A program made the position numbers and the translations under genes. A DNA stretch of 64,000 nucleotides from Stratiolaelaps scimitus. Its lineage: Eukaryota > Arthropoda > Arachnida > Mesostigmata > Laelapidae. The stretch covers positions 15,799,001-15,863,000 of the forward strand of contig JABWDB010000005.1 of NCBI GenBank assembly GCA_019614645.1. The letters are read 5' to 3'. The notes under the pieces were generated by a model. The model made no database searches. It saw nothing but the letters and a program-made list of their open reading frames with translations, and was not told the DNA's origin. Below are positions 34,301 through 48,200 of this stretch, in pieces. Within the stretch, counting starts at the first letter, position 1, and every line of letters starts with the position of its first letter.

Positions 34301-37300
34301 CCAGCCTAGTCCTGCCTTGCTTTGCCTTCCTTGCCTGGCCTGACACAGGAGGCCAGTGAGGGGAACAACGTCGGTCGGTCGGACGGACGGACGGAACGAC
34401 GGTGCTGGTGGTGGGTCGGACGTACGGACGACGTCGAACGAACACTGTCCGAACGAAGGAGACAGCAGCAGCAGCAGCAGCAAGCGACAGTCACAGAGAC
34501 ACAACGAGAGAGCGCCAGCAAACAAGCAGGCAGGCAAGCAGCAGCAGGAGCAGGAGCAAGGAGTAAAGGCTCGGCAGCCTCGGCCTAGCTCGCTAGCTCA
34601 GGACAGACCAGCTCAGCTCAGTCGGTCGCCGTTGCTAACACGGCTGCCGTTGCGGCGGCTGCCAGTCAGTGTCGAGTCGGTGTCGCTCAGCAGTTCGCCT
34701 GCAGAGTGCAGGGAACGACCGTACGAACGAACGAAGTGCCTATCTAGCTAGCGCTAGGCTAGGTGGCTGGCTAGTTGGCTGGTTGGCTGCTGCTGGTGGT
34801 GGTTGGTCGTGTGGTGGTGGTGGGAGCTGCGACAGCCGCCGACTCACAGCCAAAATCCACCGACCACAGGAAATAGCAAGACGGCAATCGCAGCAGCAGC
34901 AGCGGCAGCAACAACAACAAGAAAATCAGCAGCAGCAGCAACCGCAAAATACATACAGTGGCCGAATACTGCGGCAGTAGTGCTACTGCTGCTGCTGGTC
35001 GTCGTCGTGTACTCGAGTGGTTGATGGTCGTCGTGCTCGTGGTGCCCGTGGTGATGGCTACACCGCCGACTATACCTACAACGAGGGACTACAACAGCAA
35101 CAACAACAACAACAAGAACAACAGTGACGGACAGCAACAACAACAGCAGCAGCAACAAGAACAACGCGAAAGTGTGTGCGAGTAAACGTGTGCGGTGGGT
35201 GGCTGTGGTGGCGGTGCGCCTGGAAACTCCAGGCGCAGCAGCAGCGGCGGCGGCGGCGGCGGCGGTTCGTTGACGCTCAACGTTGACAACGAGAGTTTGC
35301 GTAGAGAGCAGAGCAGAAGCAGCTGCAACAGCAGTTCTTCCAGACGTACATCGTATCTTCAACGAAAAGCGAATCCGGACGGCGGCGAGCACACACACGG
35401 CCCTGCCCGCTCCGTGTGTCTTTGTATTCGCTGTTGCGAAGGGGGCGACAGACAGGAACGACAAACGCAGGAGGAACCCTTCGAAGCTTCGTTCCCCACG
35501 AGAGATTGAGGTGTGGTGCACAACTCGGAACAGGACGGGCAGTGTACGGAGAACGATTGTATACGGAGAACACCACACTGGTACTGTGCCCACCAAGTCG
35601 TCTACGCTAGTCGGAGCGGCGGCAACGGCGGCAGCAGCAGCGGCTGGCGCAGGAAGACTGGCGATTGCAGTGGTGGGGATTGTGTGGGCGGATGCGACGA
35701 GCCTTGTGTCTGCAAGGCAATCGAGTATCAACAGCAGGAGTGGCAGCATTGTGTATTGCTTGTCTCGCCTCGAACCGAATCAAGCCGACGACTGGGCGTG
35801 AGAGAGAGCGAGAGAGAGCGAGAGAGAGAGAGAGAGATATCCGTCAGTCGGTTGGTCAGAGGGCAGCGGACTGATCCGGTGCTAATAGCACGAGTAGCTG
35901 GCCGCCGCAGTAGATCGTCCGTATAGGCCATACGTACGCCAGCCATCACGTCGTCGTGCGAGGATCAGAGAGAGAGAGAGAGATAGAGAGAACGGGAGAA
36001 AGAGATTGTGTGAGATGATGGTGATACTGTTGCTGGTGACGGTAGTCCGCCATGCTGAGTAAGTGAGCGAGCTCTCCAAACGGAACAGTGAGAGTACCGT
36101 AATGATGTGCTTGTGAGTAGGCCGTGTGCTCAGGAGTGGCGTGTGATTTTTTTGCGTATGACATCCTGGCGTGGGCAAACCCGCGTTGCCGAAGGTTACG
36201 AGCTGCCAGGTGTAAATGTGTGCGTGTATACCTCTCTCTGCCAGAGGAGTATGGAGATAGTGGTTAGCAGATCGCTCAGGGCTCAGTGTTCGGAATAACG
36301 GCGAAGTTTGTTGAAACGGAAAGGTAAAAGCAGCGGGCAATCAACGAGCAAGTCGGAGAAGAAGTTGTGTGTCCGGTTAAACGAAGGTGTTGGCTTCGGA
36401 TTCACCGTAACGAGGCGAAGTCGTCCCGGCCCACGGCATTGCCGTGTGTACAGCGGTGTATACAGGAGCTGGAAGTTACAACATTATTACTGCATTATTA
36501 CTATTATTATCATTATCAGTAACATCAGCAGAACGGCCAGGAATAAACCCAAGTGTGCACCTGCCAGCGATGTACCCGAGGCGATGACAGTGTGCTAGTG
36601 AATGTGCGTGGATGCGCGACACGAGGAACTGCGATCAGAACGGATTCGAACCCGTTGAGGCCCCAGGGCCTCGGCTCGAAGTTAGCAACACCGTCGAGAC
36701 CCGCGCAAGCGCGCGAACCACGATCACCGCGAGCGCTGAACGTGGTTGTGGATTCTGGCGTTTCTCTCTCTCTTTGTGATCAGCTCGGGCTCGTCTCGTA
36801 CCTTGGTTGGCGGTTGGACGCTGGTGGCGGCAGAGGTGGTTGATTGGCGCGAGTACTATCGTCGCATCGGGGGAACAAGTATACACTGCTGCAGTCCTAC
36901 TTCAGGGCCCACTCGTGTTGGGACCGGCCCTGCCAGCGTATACTGAACCCCCGGCCAACCCCTGACACCGGCACGCACTGCCGATTTATCAAGGCAGAGA
37001 GCTCGACGGCCGAACTGAGAGCCAGCGAGCGTTGGGAGATTAGTGCTGGCGATTGTTTTTCTTCTTGAATGGACGCCTGCGTGTGAAGGAGAATAGCAGG
37101 CCTTTGTGGGATGCTGTGAAGATCGCGCATATCCACACGAGCGACAACAGAGAGCAGAGACGAAGTCACTTGCTAGCTGGATTGTACCACAACCGAAGAC
37201 AATTCAATTAACGCCGACGACTACATCTACTAGTACCTACGACTGCTGTTATTAGCTATCACCATTCATCGTCGCCGCCGTCGCGGTCACAGGCGACGCG

Positions 37301-38405
37301 AAGACGGACACAGCTGAAGCTGCAGAAACCGAGAGGCGTCCGAAGTCCGAGGATTGGTGATCTGAGACACGGCAGCGGGCGAGGTCGTTGGTGTCGTCGC
37401 TCGTCGCTCGGTCGCTGTACGTCGCGCGTGATTAACGCAACGAGGCGCGATTGCCTGTCAGCGGCGCGATTAACGCCATTAAAGCTACAGACGCAGGTGT
37501 CACCGCCGCTCCGACGCCAGGTGAATTTCGCGTTCATGTTCTCGCGTTTGTCGTGCGCGCAAAGGCAGCTAGCTGACGTATAGTATTACAACTCCTCCAG
37601 ACCATCATCGTCACTTCCACAACAATTGTACTTATACCGCAGGCAGCAACAGCATTGACGTTGGGACTGACCCAGTGGATACTAGAGTCGTCCGCAGCCA
37701 CTGGGCTTCGCTCGAGTCGCGTAACTCGGAACTCAATCATTCACTCACTCAGCGTCCGAGTCGCGGCTTCGAGCACCACCGTCGCCCTGTGCAGGCTCGG
37801 GTGTGCACAGCGGTAGACGGACAGAGAGAGAGAGAGAGACAAGTCAAGGAAGAAAGAATCATAATAATAATAATAATAACTAATTATCAATAAGTAGACG
37901 CTGCAGCAGCGCTACACCCGCCACTGCAGCCTGTTACAAGCGATAGAACAATAGGGAACTATCACGATATTAAAGGAGTTCGAACATTTTCCCACTCTAA
38001 TTAATAATAATAACAATAAGCATCCGAATCAGCATCGTCATCATCATTATCATCATCGGCGCCATCGTTACAATAGAACAAATCGATCCTTCTGTTATTA
38101 TCATTGCCGATGCGTCTCGCCGGCAAACGCTGATAACAGCCGAAGAATAAGTTCGACATCAGCAGCGCAAGCAAGCAACGAAAAGCGCCTTCGGATCAGC
38201 GTCGGACGTCGCTGCCGTCACTACAGCAACTACTGAAGTTAAAGGTGTTGTAGTAAGTGAAAGCCGCAGTTACTGACCGCTGCCTTCGTGAAGCACACTC
38301 ATACAACAACGCAACAACAATAACAACAGCAGCAACAACGACAACAAGGGAAACAGCAGCAGCGACAGCAACAAGAACCACCGGAGGACACATCAAAGCT
38401 CAGCC
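31310..38405 (+). other. Putative Syx1A promoter and 5' UTR region, repeat-rich
   Basis: About 7 kb of GC-rich, trinucleotide-rich DNA precedes the start codon. It holds (GA)n at about 32260-32284, 35802-35837 and 35967-35994, CT runs at 32710-32760, CAG/CAA clusters at 33265-33420, 34460-34480, 34890-34950 and 35095-35170, and GCC/GCT runs at 34228-34280. Frames through these are homopolymeric or unlike known proteins, so I treat them as noncoding. A GTAAGT at about 33495 could be a 5' UTR donor. A second block at 37.8-38.4 kb (AAT and CAA tracts) runs straight into the ATG and is probably 5' UTR. Confidence 0.45.
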
Positions 38406-38438
38406 ATGACGAAAGATAGGCTGGCCGCCCTCCGGGCG
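38406..38438 (+). CDS. Syx1A: Syx1A exon 1: start codon and N-peptide
   Basis: The ATG sits in CTCAGCCATGACG. The exon encodes 11 residues ([11 protein letters not shown]) and ends at GTAAGT in phase 0. The MTKDRLAAL start is strongly conserved in arthropod syntaxin-1. The N-peptide is the Munc18-binding tail of the family. Confidence 0.92.
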
Positions 38439-38849
38439 GTAAGTAGCATCTTTTTTTTTTGTTATATCGTGTATGAACTAATTTATAACAATGCCGGATC
38501 GGATGGGTAATTATGATTAATTGGGATTGATTATTTATTGAGGTGACCGTTCGCTACGTTCGTTCCTATTCAATTCAGCCCTTTGATCCGCGTTCAGCGA
38601 CTGGAAGTCTAATCGAGCCGTCTACCCCCACCTCGGGTGCCTGGATTCGTATGCCAATATGTGAACATACCCTTAAATCTCCTATTTATTATCTGCTGCT
38701 ACCGTTGATCCACTCTTATCGGTGACGATCGTCTCAGAACGGTTCGTCGTAGTTAGATCGATATGTCTTGTATAGATAAAGAAAAATAGAGTAGATAGTG
38801 TATCAAACGGCCAAACACAAGAATTTGGTGCATATCTCTCCCTCTCTAC

Positions 38850-38887
<38 letters not shown>

Positions 38888-41807
38888 AATGTGCTGTGTA
38901 GCATAAACTCTACCAACACCAACAGCCACCACTGAGTGGGTGCCACCAGCTCCGCTCGCCATCATTCTGAGTAGGGAACGGACCCAGCCACCAGCCACCT
39001 ACTGGCCTCTCCCGTGCTGCCTGATCAAAGATAGAACTTTCCATTTAACTTTCACGTCCAACGACGTTTATGAATGAATCGTGCGAGTCAGGCGACCAGT
39101 CAGCGACCCATCCCTGCAGCCTCCGTTGCCGCCACCGCTATCATCGACGACCATCGGGGGACGGCCATGGTCGAGGTTCGGCGGGAAGCGATGATACGAG
39201 AAGGGAGCGATATCATTGAGGAGGAACTTGGGAAATAGTAGTATTATAGTAGTAGTCGTAGCGTAGTACAGGAGCTGCTAATGCTGCTGCTGCTGCTTTG
39301 TAGGAAAACCGACATAAGCAGCAGCAGAAGCAAACGAGGCAAATATTGCCCGTCCATCGGGCGTCTGTGTGTGTGCGTGTGCTGGACTGGGGCCCGTACA
39401 CGTCGTGGGCAGAGGCAGAGAGCGAGCCGTGGGGGGTGAGGCGGGGCTTTTGGGCGGAGTGTGGGTCGTGCTTTCGGGGAGGGGGGGGCACTCCCGAAAG
39501 AAGAAAGAAGAGGACAAGGGAATGAACAGTCGGTGGTCTCCCGTTGTTTGAGGAGGTCTGCTCTCCTGCTGCATTCGCTCTGTCGCTAGCCTCGTTTTGC
39601 TCGTTCGCCCGGCGGCCGGTCGACCTAGCCACCGCTCGTTTCGTTTGCTTGCTTGTCCTGCCTTGCCTTACTTCACCAGCGCTACCAGCACTGCCTGTCG
39701 CTCCCCTCTGATACTCACTGCGACGCTAGTGCTGGCTTGCAAGGGCGGCGGCGGCGGCATACTCTATGGGTCCTCCTGCTGCTGCTCCTCGCGCCGTTTG
39801 TGCTCGTGCTGCTTGCTGGTCAGAAGGTCCTGCAGGCTCGCAGGAGCCACCCATTCCAGCCCAACCCAAGGCAGCACATCCCACTGCTTGGTTCGTGGCC
39901 ACGGCGCCGCCCCGCTGGCCAAGCCACGGCACCTTGGCGCCGGTGCGGGGTGGTCTCGGGGACTGTCGGGTCCTGCAGGGCTATTGCTTGCTTGCCGGTA
40001 AGGGGTTAGCTGGCAGAGTTGGCAGCCTTGTTGGCCACTGTTGCTGATAGTGTTAGTGATGGCGGTGGTGATGGTAGTGGCGGTAGCGGCGGTGCTTGTG
40101 GCGGATCTGCTGTGCAGACGCTTTGGCTGGCTGAAGAGACGCGCGCGATCAGGGGACACCAGGCAAACGTACGGTGAAGAAGGGGGTAATAAAGGTGTCG
40201 AACAAAATAGCTGCAGAACGGCGGCAGTAGGTCGGGCAAGGAGCACGGGAATGTGCGTAGCATTCGTCTTGCAAAAGAGCGCAACGGTATGAGACGGCAA
40301 AGGATGGCCACTCGAAGACGACCACATTCGTCAGACACAGATGAATAGACAAGGAATTATGCCATCAACGGAGACATGTGCACCCTTGTCCATGATAACG
40401 ACTGCTGCTGCAGCTGCCGCCGCTGTTTGTATTGGCGTATATTATTATTATTATTAGTCTTACTATGACCGATGGATTTATACTTCAACAAGCGCGTTGC
40501 TGTACAACGTATGTTTGGAACGTTGGCTGTGCGCTGGATAGTAAGCGCCACCAACAACAGCGGGAGCCGTGCGAGTTGAGACGTTGTTAGCAATCTACGC
40601 TTTTTGGCGGTAAACGAAAAGTTGATGTGGGGCTGTAGGCATAATCTAATAAGAAGACACTCCACTGTCAATGCTTGCGGCATTCATTCGCCATGCAGGG
40701 GCTGCTGTCCACAGTATTGTGTTTTATGAATAGACCATACTTCGGCGTGCTAAGTAAGTTGACCTATCTCGTGTGTGCGCTTTGAAAACGACCACCACAA
40801 CAAGGACTATTGAGACATTTTGCTTTTGTTTATCGTTACTATTTCTCGCCCTGGATGTGTGTTTACCTGCGTCATGGTTCGGCGCTAGTTACCGCAGCTA
40901 CTATAAATCGTTGCTACTTCTGCCATTACTGCAATTACTGCAACAGTGAGCACAATGATTTCACTACGACGTCAGTATCAGCAGCATTTCGTTTAACGTA
41001 GTCGATATCGTATGCCGTACATTGGACATTATAACAAAACGCCGGATCGAGTAGTCATGGGGTAGCAGCTGTTGGTGGCGATTGTGTTGAATTACGGGAC
41101 CGTACGGATAGAATAAACGTATACAGGCGGTTGTACAGGCGTAGTGCATCCCTGGATCGGGGTCGTGCAACTCATTACGTTCGGTGTCAATTGTCGTGGG
41201 GGTACGAATAGCTTGGGGGCAGCCATCCACTAGGCCATCTCTAACGTTCGATGTCGCGTGTGTGGCTTTGTGTGTGTGCCGTCGTCTCTCTGTGCGGGCG
41301 GGTTACTGCAGGGCGTCCGATGATTTGACTAGTGGATTGGCAGTCATCGCTGGGTAGCCAGCGTGCCGGGGGGTTCTCGCACCGCGGGGAGAGAGAGAGA
41401 GGTCGTCGCTGTCCGATATTCCAATTGGACAGTTCGCTGTAAGCAGAGAGTCTGGTCTGTGCGTGTCCCCGGGTGCAAATAGTATTACCAGTAACGAGTC
41501 GTAGTGAACTAGCCACACTGGCTCGAGATGTGCCCGAGATGTCGCTGTAAGAGAAAGAGAGAGAAAGAGAGAGAAAATTGGGAGCAGTGCGAAGAAAGTT
41601 CGGGTAGACTGGTGGAGACGCCAACGGAGCCTCTGGCGCGCATCCATCGTCTAGTACACGGCCAGCTTTTCCACCCACACATTGACTAGCTCCGTGTGCT
41701 ATCCATAGCATTTCTTTTCCATTGGAAAATCTTAGCTGTTGCTGTTGTTTCTGCAACGCGCAAGATGGCAGACGTGAAGAAATAGATCTTATAATCCACT
41801 GTGTGCT

Positions 41808-41850
<43 letters not shown>

Positions 41851-42252
41851 GAGGAATAACATACCGTCACAATAAAAACTCAGCAACTCATATATATATA
41901 TATATATATATGAGTTTCTGGGTTTTTATTGTGACGGTATGCAATTTCTCATTTTTTGTTTACGTGTCTCCGTCGGCATATGTGCATATATATATATATA
42001 TATATATCGTGGAGTTGGCAAACGGGAAAGCCCTTTGAGTCACCCGGTATCGTCACCATGATCTGCAGCTGCGCCCAGGGACTCATCATAATATAGCTGA
42101 TGCCTATGCTTGTCCGCGTATACTCTTCCGTCAACTATTACTGTCATCCTCTGTTATTTGTTGCTATTTGAGACTACGTTGACATGATTGATATATTCCT
42201 ATTATCATATATGAATACTGTGAGGATTGCAATACGATAATAATTGCACTGC

Positions 42253-42298
<46 letters not shown>

Positions 42299-45200
42299 TG
42301 AATATATTTTAATTTATTTATAAAGAGATATATTAATAAATTACCCATATTACTCCTATTTTGCCGTGACTGAAGCGACCCCACCATCGTGATAGTCTCA
42401 CATTGGCTCCGAGAAGCGGAAGAATCTTCAATTCTATTATTATGTCCGCTTCAAGTAAAAGAATAACTAATATTTCTAGTAGCAAATAGTCGTCGTAGTA
42501 ATCTGATTACTTAATGCATTTATTGCAAATAACGGCAACTACACACCGAGCAAGGTGACTGATACGTCTTATACACGATTTTGGTAGCTCGACATGTGAG
42601 TCACCAAGCCACCGCGGTCACCAGCGTTGTTCGCTTGACTCGGTCGGCAGAAATTGCCGAAACTATCTCATTGTTGGCTCCACCTTCGCTAAGGCTGTTC
42701 ACGGTTTTCTGGCGTCACCTTGCGTCTGCCCGTACCTCCATCATTGAATCCGCTGTTTCTCGAGGGGCCTCGCTCGTGAGTAGTTACTATCGCGGCTACT
42801 CGGCGGAGCGCCGAACGACCGCAGTCTATGGAGCAACGCAGTCTGATCGCCTTCTCCCTAAGCGACCTCGTGCACAGCGGCAATAGCAGCAGCAGCAGCA
42901 ACGACTACGCAGCGACTCACTCAAGTGATCCGGTGCCGTTTCTAAGTCTGCCGCTGCTGCTGCGGCGGCGGCCACAGCTGCCGCTACTGTTCCTCATGGT
43001 CGGCACTGTGATAACACACGGCGTGTGTAGCTCGATTTCCCTTCCAACTTGGCTCGACTCTCTGTCGCTGTTCGTTCTCTGATCGTTGATCGTTCTCCCG
43101 GAAGTGTAAAGGCCACCGCCACCATAAACGTTAACCGCGTCAATGCTAACAACAACAACAAAAGCAAACAACAGCGAGAACAACAGAGTGCGATGAACCA
43201 TCACTAAACGTCCACTGCGACTCTAGCTAGTGACGGTGTTGAAAGTTAGCGAATCGGGCGACTCCAAAGGCAGTGCTTAGACGTACGCATCAACAATCGC
43301 CGGCTGGCTATGATTAGACATCATACGCAGCCTGATAGATGCGTTGCCATACGACGATGCATACGCTCTATGCAAGGTGGTAGGTTTGTTCCACTGTATC
43401 ATCTGTCGTTTGTTTCGACCGATCCATGCAGCAGTGGGGTGTTGGAAGAGCTCGCAGAGGCCAAGCGGACAGGGTAGACGGTCACTTCGTATTGACCGCA
43501 TCAGGGTCGCCGTGTTATCTAGCGGACTACTGCGGCCCCTACCCTTCTCGCATATCCTTATGCTATTTAACCATCCACCGTGTCTGTTCATCGCTTGCAT
43601 ATAGATGCTGAAGATATATATATATATATATATATAAGAAAGATCATGCAGCTGCTGAAGATTCTATTATATATATATATAATAGAATCTTCAGCAGCAG
43701 CATGATCTTTCACCTTGCCCCCCACCCCGCCATTTACTCAGACGTCTTCTCCCAACATTAATACTACTACAATAATCGTTTACTCCTATGGCTACTCTCA
43801 TCTATTTCCATTTCGGCTCCACAGTCGCTACTATGTTGTTTGTTGTTGGTTCGTCTGTGAGCTTCCAAGTTCTCTCTCTCTCCCTATCTCGCCGAGATCG
43901 TGTTCGCCACCATCGACGCAGAGTTCTCTCCCACTGCGGCGCGTTCCTCTTCGCCGACTTGCGCCGCCATTCGAGTTGAGGTCGCGTAGGTGGCCGTTGC
44001 GTAGGCTGCGGTTGAGCAGCAACGAACGAACGAACAGCAGAAGTATTCGTCATATGATTTAGAATACATGCATTGAGTAGCGACGACGGTGCTGGCAGCA
44101 TTAACCAACGCGCGCAAGAGTATTCGGCAGTGACCAGGTGGAGAATTCGCACACAACGAAGTAGACAGACGCAACGCGAGAGAGAGAGAGAGAGAAAGAG
44201 AGAGCGTGTGTGTGTATGTAAGTAATTGTGTTGCGCTGAAGTCCAGGCAGCCGAAGTCGAGATGAAGCACGCTACGGAGCGATTGCCTCATACCGATATA
44301 TCTAGTAGCGTTGCTGCTGCCGCTGCTTCTGCAACTGAGTCGAGTCTACCTTATGTCGCGCCTACCGCCTAACGATACGCTGGCACATCTACAGTCACTT
44401 ATTTGACAAACGGATAAAATGGTGCTTATTTCAAAACAAAGCATGACGAGCATACGCAGACACGCTTAGACACCAGCAGCACCAGGACTACTACCATCAC
44501 TGGTTACGTGCACAGTCACGTACTCTCTGTTCACGCCGCTGCTGTCTACAGCGACATCTTCTTATACTTCGTACCCAACTGCGCTTCAGCGATCGTGGGC
44601 TTGCGCCCGCGGTGTGCCGTTGTTGTTTGAGCCGGCCGAAGGAAAGTAAGGCACAAGAGTGCCTGCTGATACGGCCAACCCAATTCAGCTCGACAACGTC
44701 AACGTGATTACTGAAGAGGCGGCATCGACGGTCTCAGTCATCGCGTCACAACTTGTATAGGTATATATATATATATATATATGCACTAAAGTGCGCATAC
44801 GAGGCTGAGCTTTATGGCCTGGCCATTCTCTGATGCTTCTGCTGCACCAGATCATATTGATGATCATCATCATGGCGCTCTTTTCTTCGGCGTCACGCAT
44901 ATCTGACACCGCTCACGTTCGCTGTCAGATAAGCAAGCAAACAAATATTTGTGCTCACGCATACATCATATGCAATACGACAGACAATAGTGGATACACA
45001 GACAGGCGTAAACACGCCTGCTGGTATATATCTATGCGCCTCTGGGCTGGTGCGTTACAAGCTAGAAGCTTGCGGTTTACTTTTCGGGATACGCTCTTAT
45101 AAGTAGATTAAGATCGTGGATGGTGGGGCGAAGTGAGATAGAGACATTCGTGTGTTGGATGTCGCAATACCAGACAATGTAGTCGTGCAAAAAAACACAC

Positions 45201-48200
45201 CATCGGCTTAAGGAAGGACGAGATCTCCTCTCGAACTCAGCCTGCCAAGCGGTAACGCTATCTGTGAAACAGGCAGGTTTCGAAAGTGGTTATTTTGAAC
45301 CCTTTAGAATATCAGATCACCACGTAGTGCACACAGTTGCAGATGCGTCAGAGTGAATAACAATACACCTGCGATTTGCTTCGCACCTACCGCGGAATCC
45401 ACATGGTGCGTCATATGCCATGATGTGGTCCGGTCATCGACATGTTATCCATTTCGAAATAAAGTAATCGAGGTTGTTACAAATAACCTTAATTGTGTTG
45501 AAAGCTTGTTCACGTTACCATCGTGCAAGGCGATGGCACAATGGTTAAACCTGCGTGCCATCGATCCTGAACACAGATCAGATCGGCGCGGACCACCTAG
45601 AATGGCCATGCAGACTTAAGCTGTTGCACTTCTCAATCAGTACTAGGGCAAACTTTCCCGTATTTCGCATATATTGAGCGTTACGAATACTGTGGACAGT
45701 AATACTGGTTCATGATTATTTTTTTGAGCGCGAGCTTGTTGTGCATCCTAAAAATTGCACTTTCGTCATGAAACGACAACCTGAATTGAATTGAATACCT
45801 CCAATTGAGTTGACTATCGGCAGACATTCGACTCGTTGGGAGGAGTAGCTAGGGACCGCCTCGGTAATAGCTATTTACATGCTACACTTTCGATATTCCT
45901 TTGGTCGATATCAAACTGATGGATGCTAGGTTGAGGTCTCTGTGTACGTCAACGACCCGCTGGGTTATTATTTAATTACTAATAAACAAAGAAAACAAAA
46001 ACACATCATCACAGGTCATCTGTCCTTTTCAAAGAATGACTTTCGCTCCTCCGGTAAGCGTTGACATTCAAGTGAGGTTATTATATTTCATATATGAACA
46101 TATCAATGCTTTTATGCAAGTGTCCATTCTGCAATAATCGGGTCGGTCAAATACTTGTGCAATTTTCAATTGATCGTAGACGTGAATCGTGCCACCATCC
46201 ATGCGATTTGCTTATCGAAAAAACAACAATTTTTTTGAAGAATAAACTTACGATGGTTGATTGATAATAACGTGACGCGTTATTTCCAAGTTTTGCCAAG
46301 GTCGGACTTCACCCGACAACGGTGATGTTCTGTATTTGGTGGGATTATAAAGGAGTGCTGCAGTACGAACTTACTCCGGAAAAACGCGCCATCACTGCTG
46401 CCAAATACCGCGATCAATTCGACCGTTTGACGGGGCCAAGCGGATCTTTTATCTTTTTCGCTCGCTTCGAAATTCCCTCAATGGCAAAAACTTCCAAGAC
46501 TTCGATGGTCAATCAAAACCCTACCTTGATCAGTTTCTTGCCTAAAAGCCAAACACCTTCCACCGGAGAATTGGGCATCGTTAATCGAGCCCTATTCGTT
46601 GGGCAAAGGTGCCCCTTCAACAAAGTGGAGAGAATGCGTTATTGACTAATTTTTCGTAAGTGCCGAGAAAACTGTCCTTCTCATTTTAGGCAAAAAAAAA
46701 ATTGCGCAAACTTTTTGACCGGCCCGATACATAGGCGAAGGAATACGGCTAGCATTTCTCAGTTCGGACATCAGTTATGGGAGAATGTATATCTTGATCG
46801 ATTACGATTCGAGTAACTTGCTATTGCCGTATCGCCTGAGGCTACGAGTCGCCATTGGGCGATTAACTCAGTGCAGCCAATAACCGAGCTGCAAGATAAG
46901 AGTATTACTTTCCTGTGTGCACATAATAACGAGAGTACGGTGTGATTTGCACGTGGCTCACACGAGAATGTCAAATCGACAAAGGAGATATCTGCATTGT
47001 TGCAATTCGTCTCTGTGATAAATCACCCCTTCAAGTGTTCCGACGGTTCGAATTTCCCTGTACATGCTTGAAACTCATTTTGAATAATGTCTAGACAGCT
47101 ACTGTTGGGGGCCGCCAATATCGATATATCTGTTGGTAGGCTGGTCCGTCATCCAACCGAGATATGTATCCAGGCTAGCGTCCATTGAGGTTATGTTGAG
47201 TATCGTCAAGTTTCTGTTGTGGTGCTGGCGGCAGGCAAAACCGCATTCGTTGCCCCTTTCGCTTCGTTCCTGTTATCAGCTAAGGAAAATGATATCCAGC
47301 TATTTTGTTCACTTTATCATTATCATTATCATCGACATTGTCATCAAGACCACCACCACACAACTACTACTACAACAACTACTTCTCCGCTACCCGTCGT
47401 AAGAATCATTAACGCCATCAACCGCGTGATCAGCAGCGGGAGCGTGATGCCGCTGCCACAAGACGCTGCTTCGTCCGATATCCGGAATGGACTAGGCTGG
47501 GCGGCGACCTCAGCAGCCTTCCGCCCACACGCGGCCTGGGCAGATCGCGCGGTGCAGCAGCCGCCGCCGCCGCCACCGCGACCAGGTCCTGGCTAATTCG
47601 CCCGAAGTGCAATAAACTATAAAGGCGGCGACGAGCAGAACGCAACGCACACACAGCAGATAACACGCGAGGTCTATAGACACCACCCACACAAGCGTGT
47701 GTAGGCAGGCACAAACACGCAGACACCCACATCCACCTACACAGTGTTCTTTCTTTTATTCTGCACCCTCAGCCATTTTCCCTGACCACTATAAAAGAGT
47801 CTCCTGGGAAACCTCTCTCACCCGGAGCACACGGAATGTCGAACCGGGCTTGGGCCGGGGGTCGAGTGCAAGGCCCGAGGAGCGTAGGACGGGATGGAGC
47901 AGACACGGAGTCGTCGACAGGGTCAGACGCATGACGCGCATACCCCCCACGAGTCGGGGACACGCGGAGGAGCGCGAGCGAGCAGACAAAGGTGACAGAG
48001 CTCGTAGGCACTGCGGCGACACGGACGAGGCTAACCACAACAGGACTAGGGAGTACGCGAAGATCGGAGTAAATATGGAAGGCCCAATAGAACAATAACA
48101 ACAAGGCCGACGACAGAACATCTCGATGCTGAGAGGCCATACTATTTCTCTCTCTCTCTCCCCTCTCTGGCTGTGTCGGTTGTCTACGGAGAAATTCAAT

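Noticed and set aside
34844..35749. 301-codon minus-strand ORF
   Set aside because: It is the longest frame in the window, but it is made of poly-Leu, Val, Ala and Ser runs from antisense CAG, CAA and GCC repeats.
36636..36665. Box-B-like GGGTTCGAATCCG on the minus strand, possible tRNA
   Set aside because: The sequence is near-palindromic, the T-stem pairs out of register, and no acceptor stem or anticodon arm was found.
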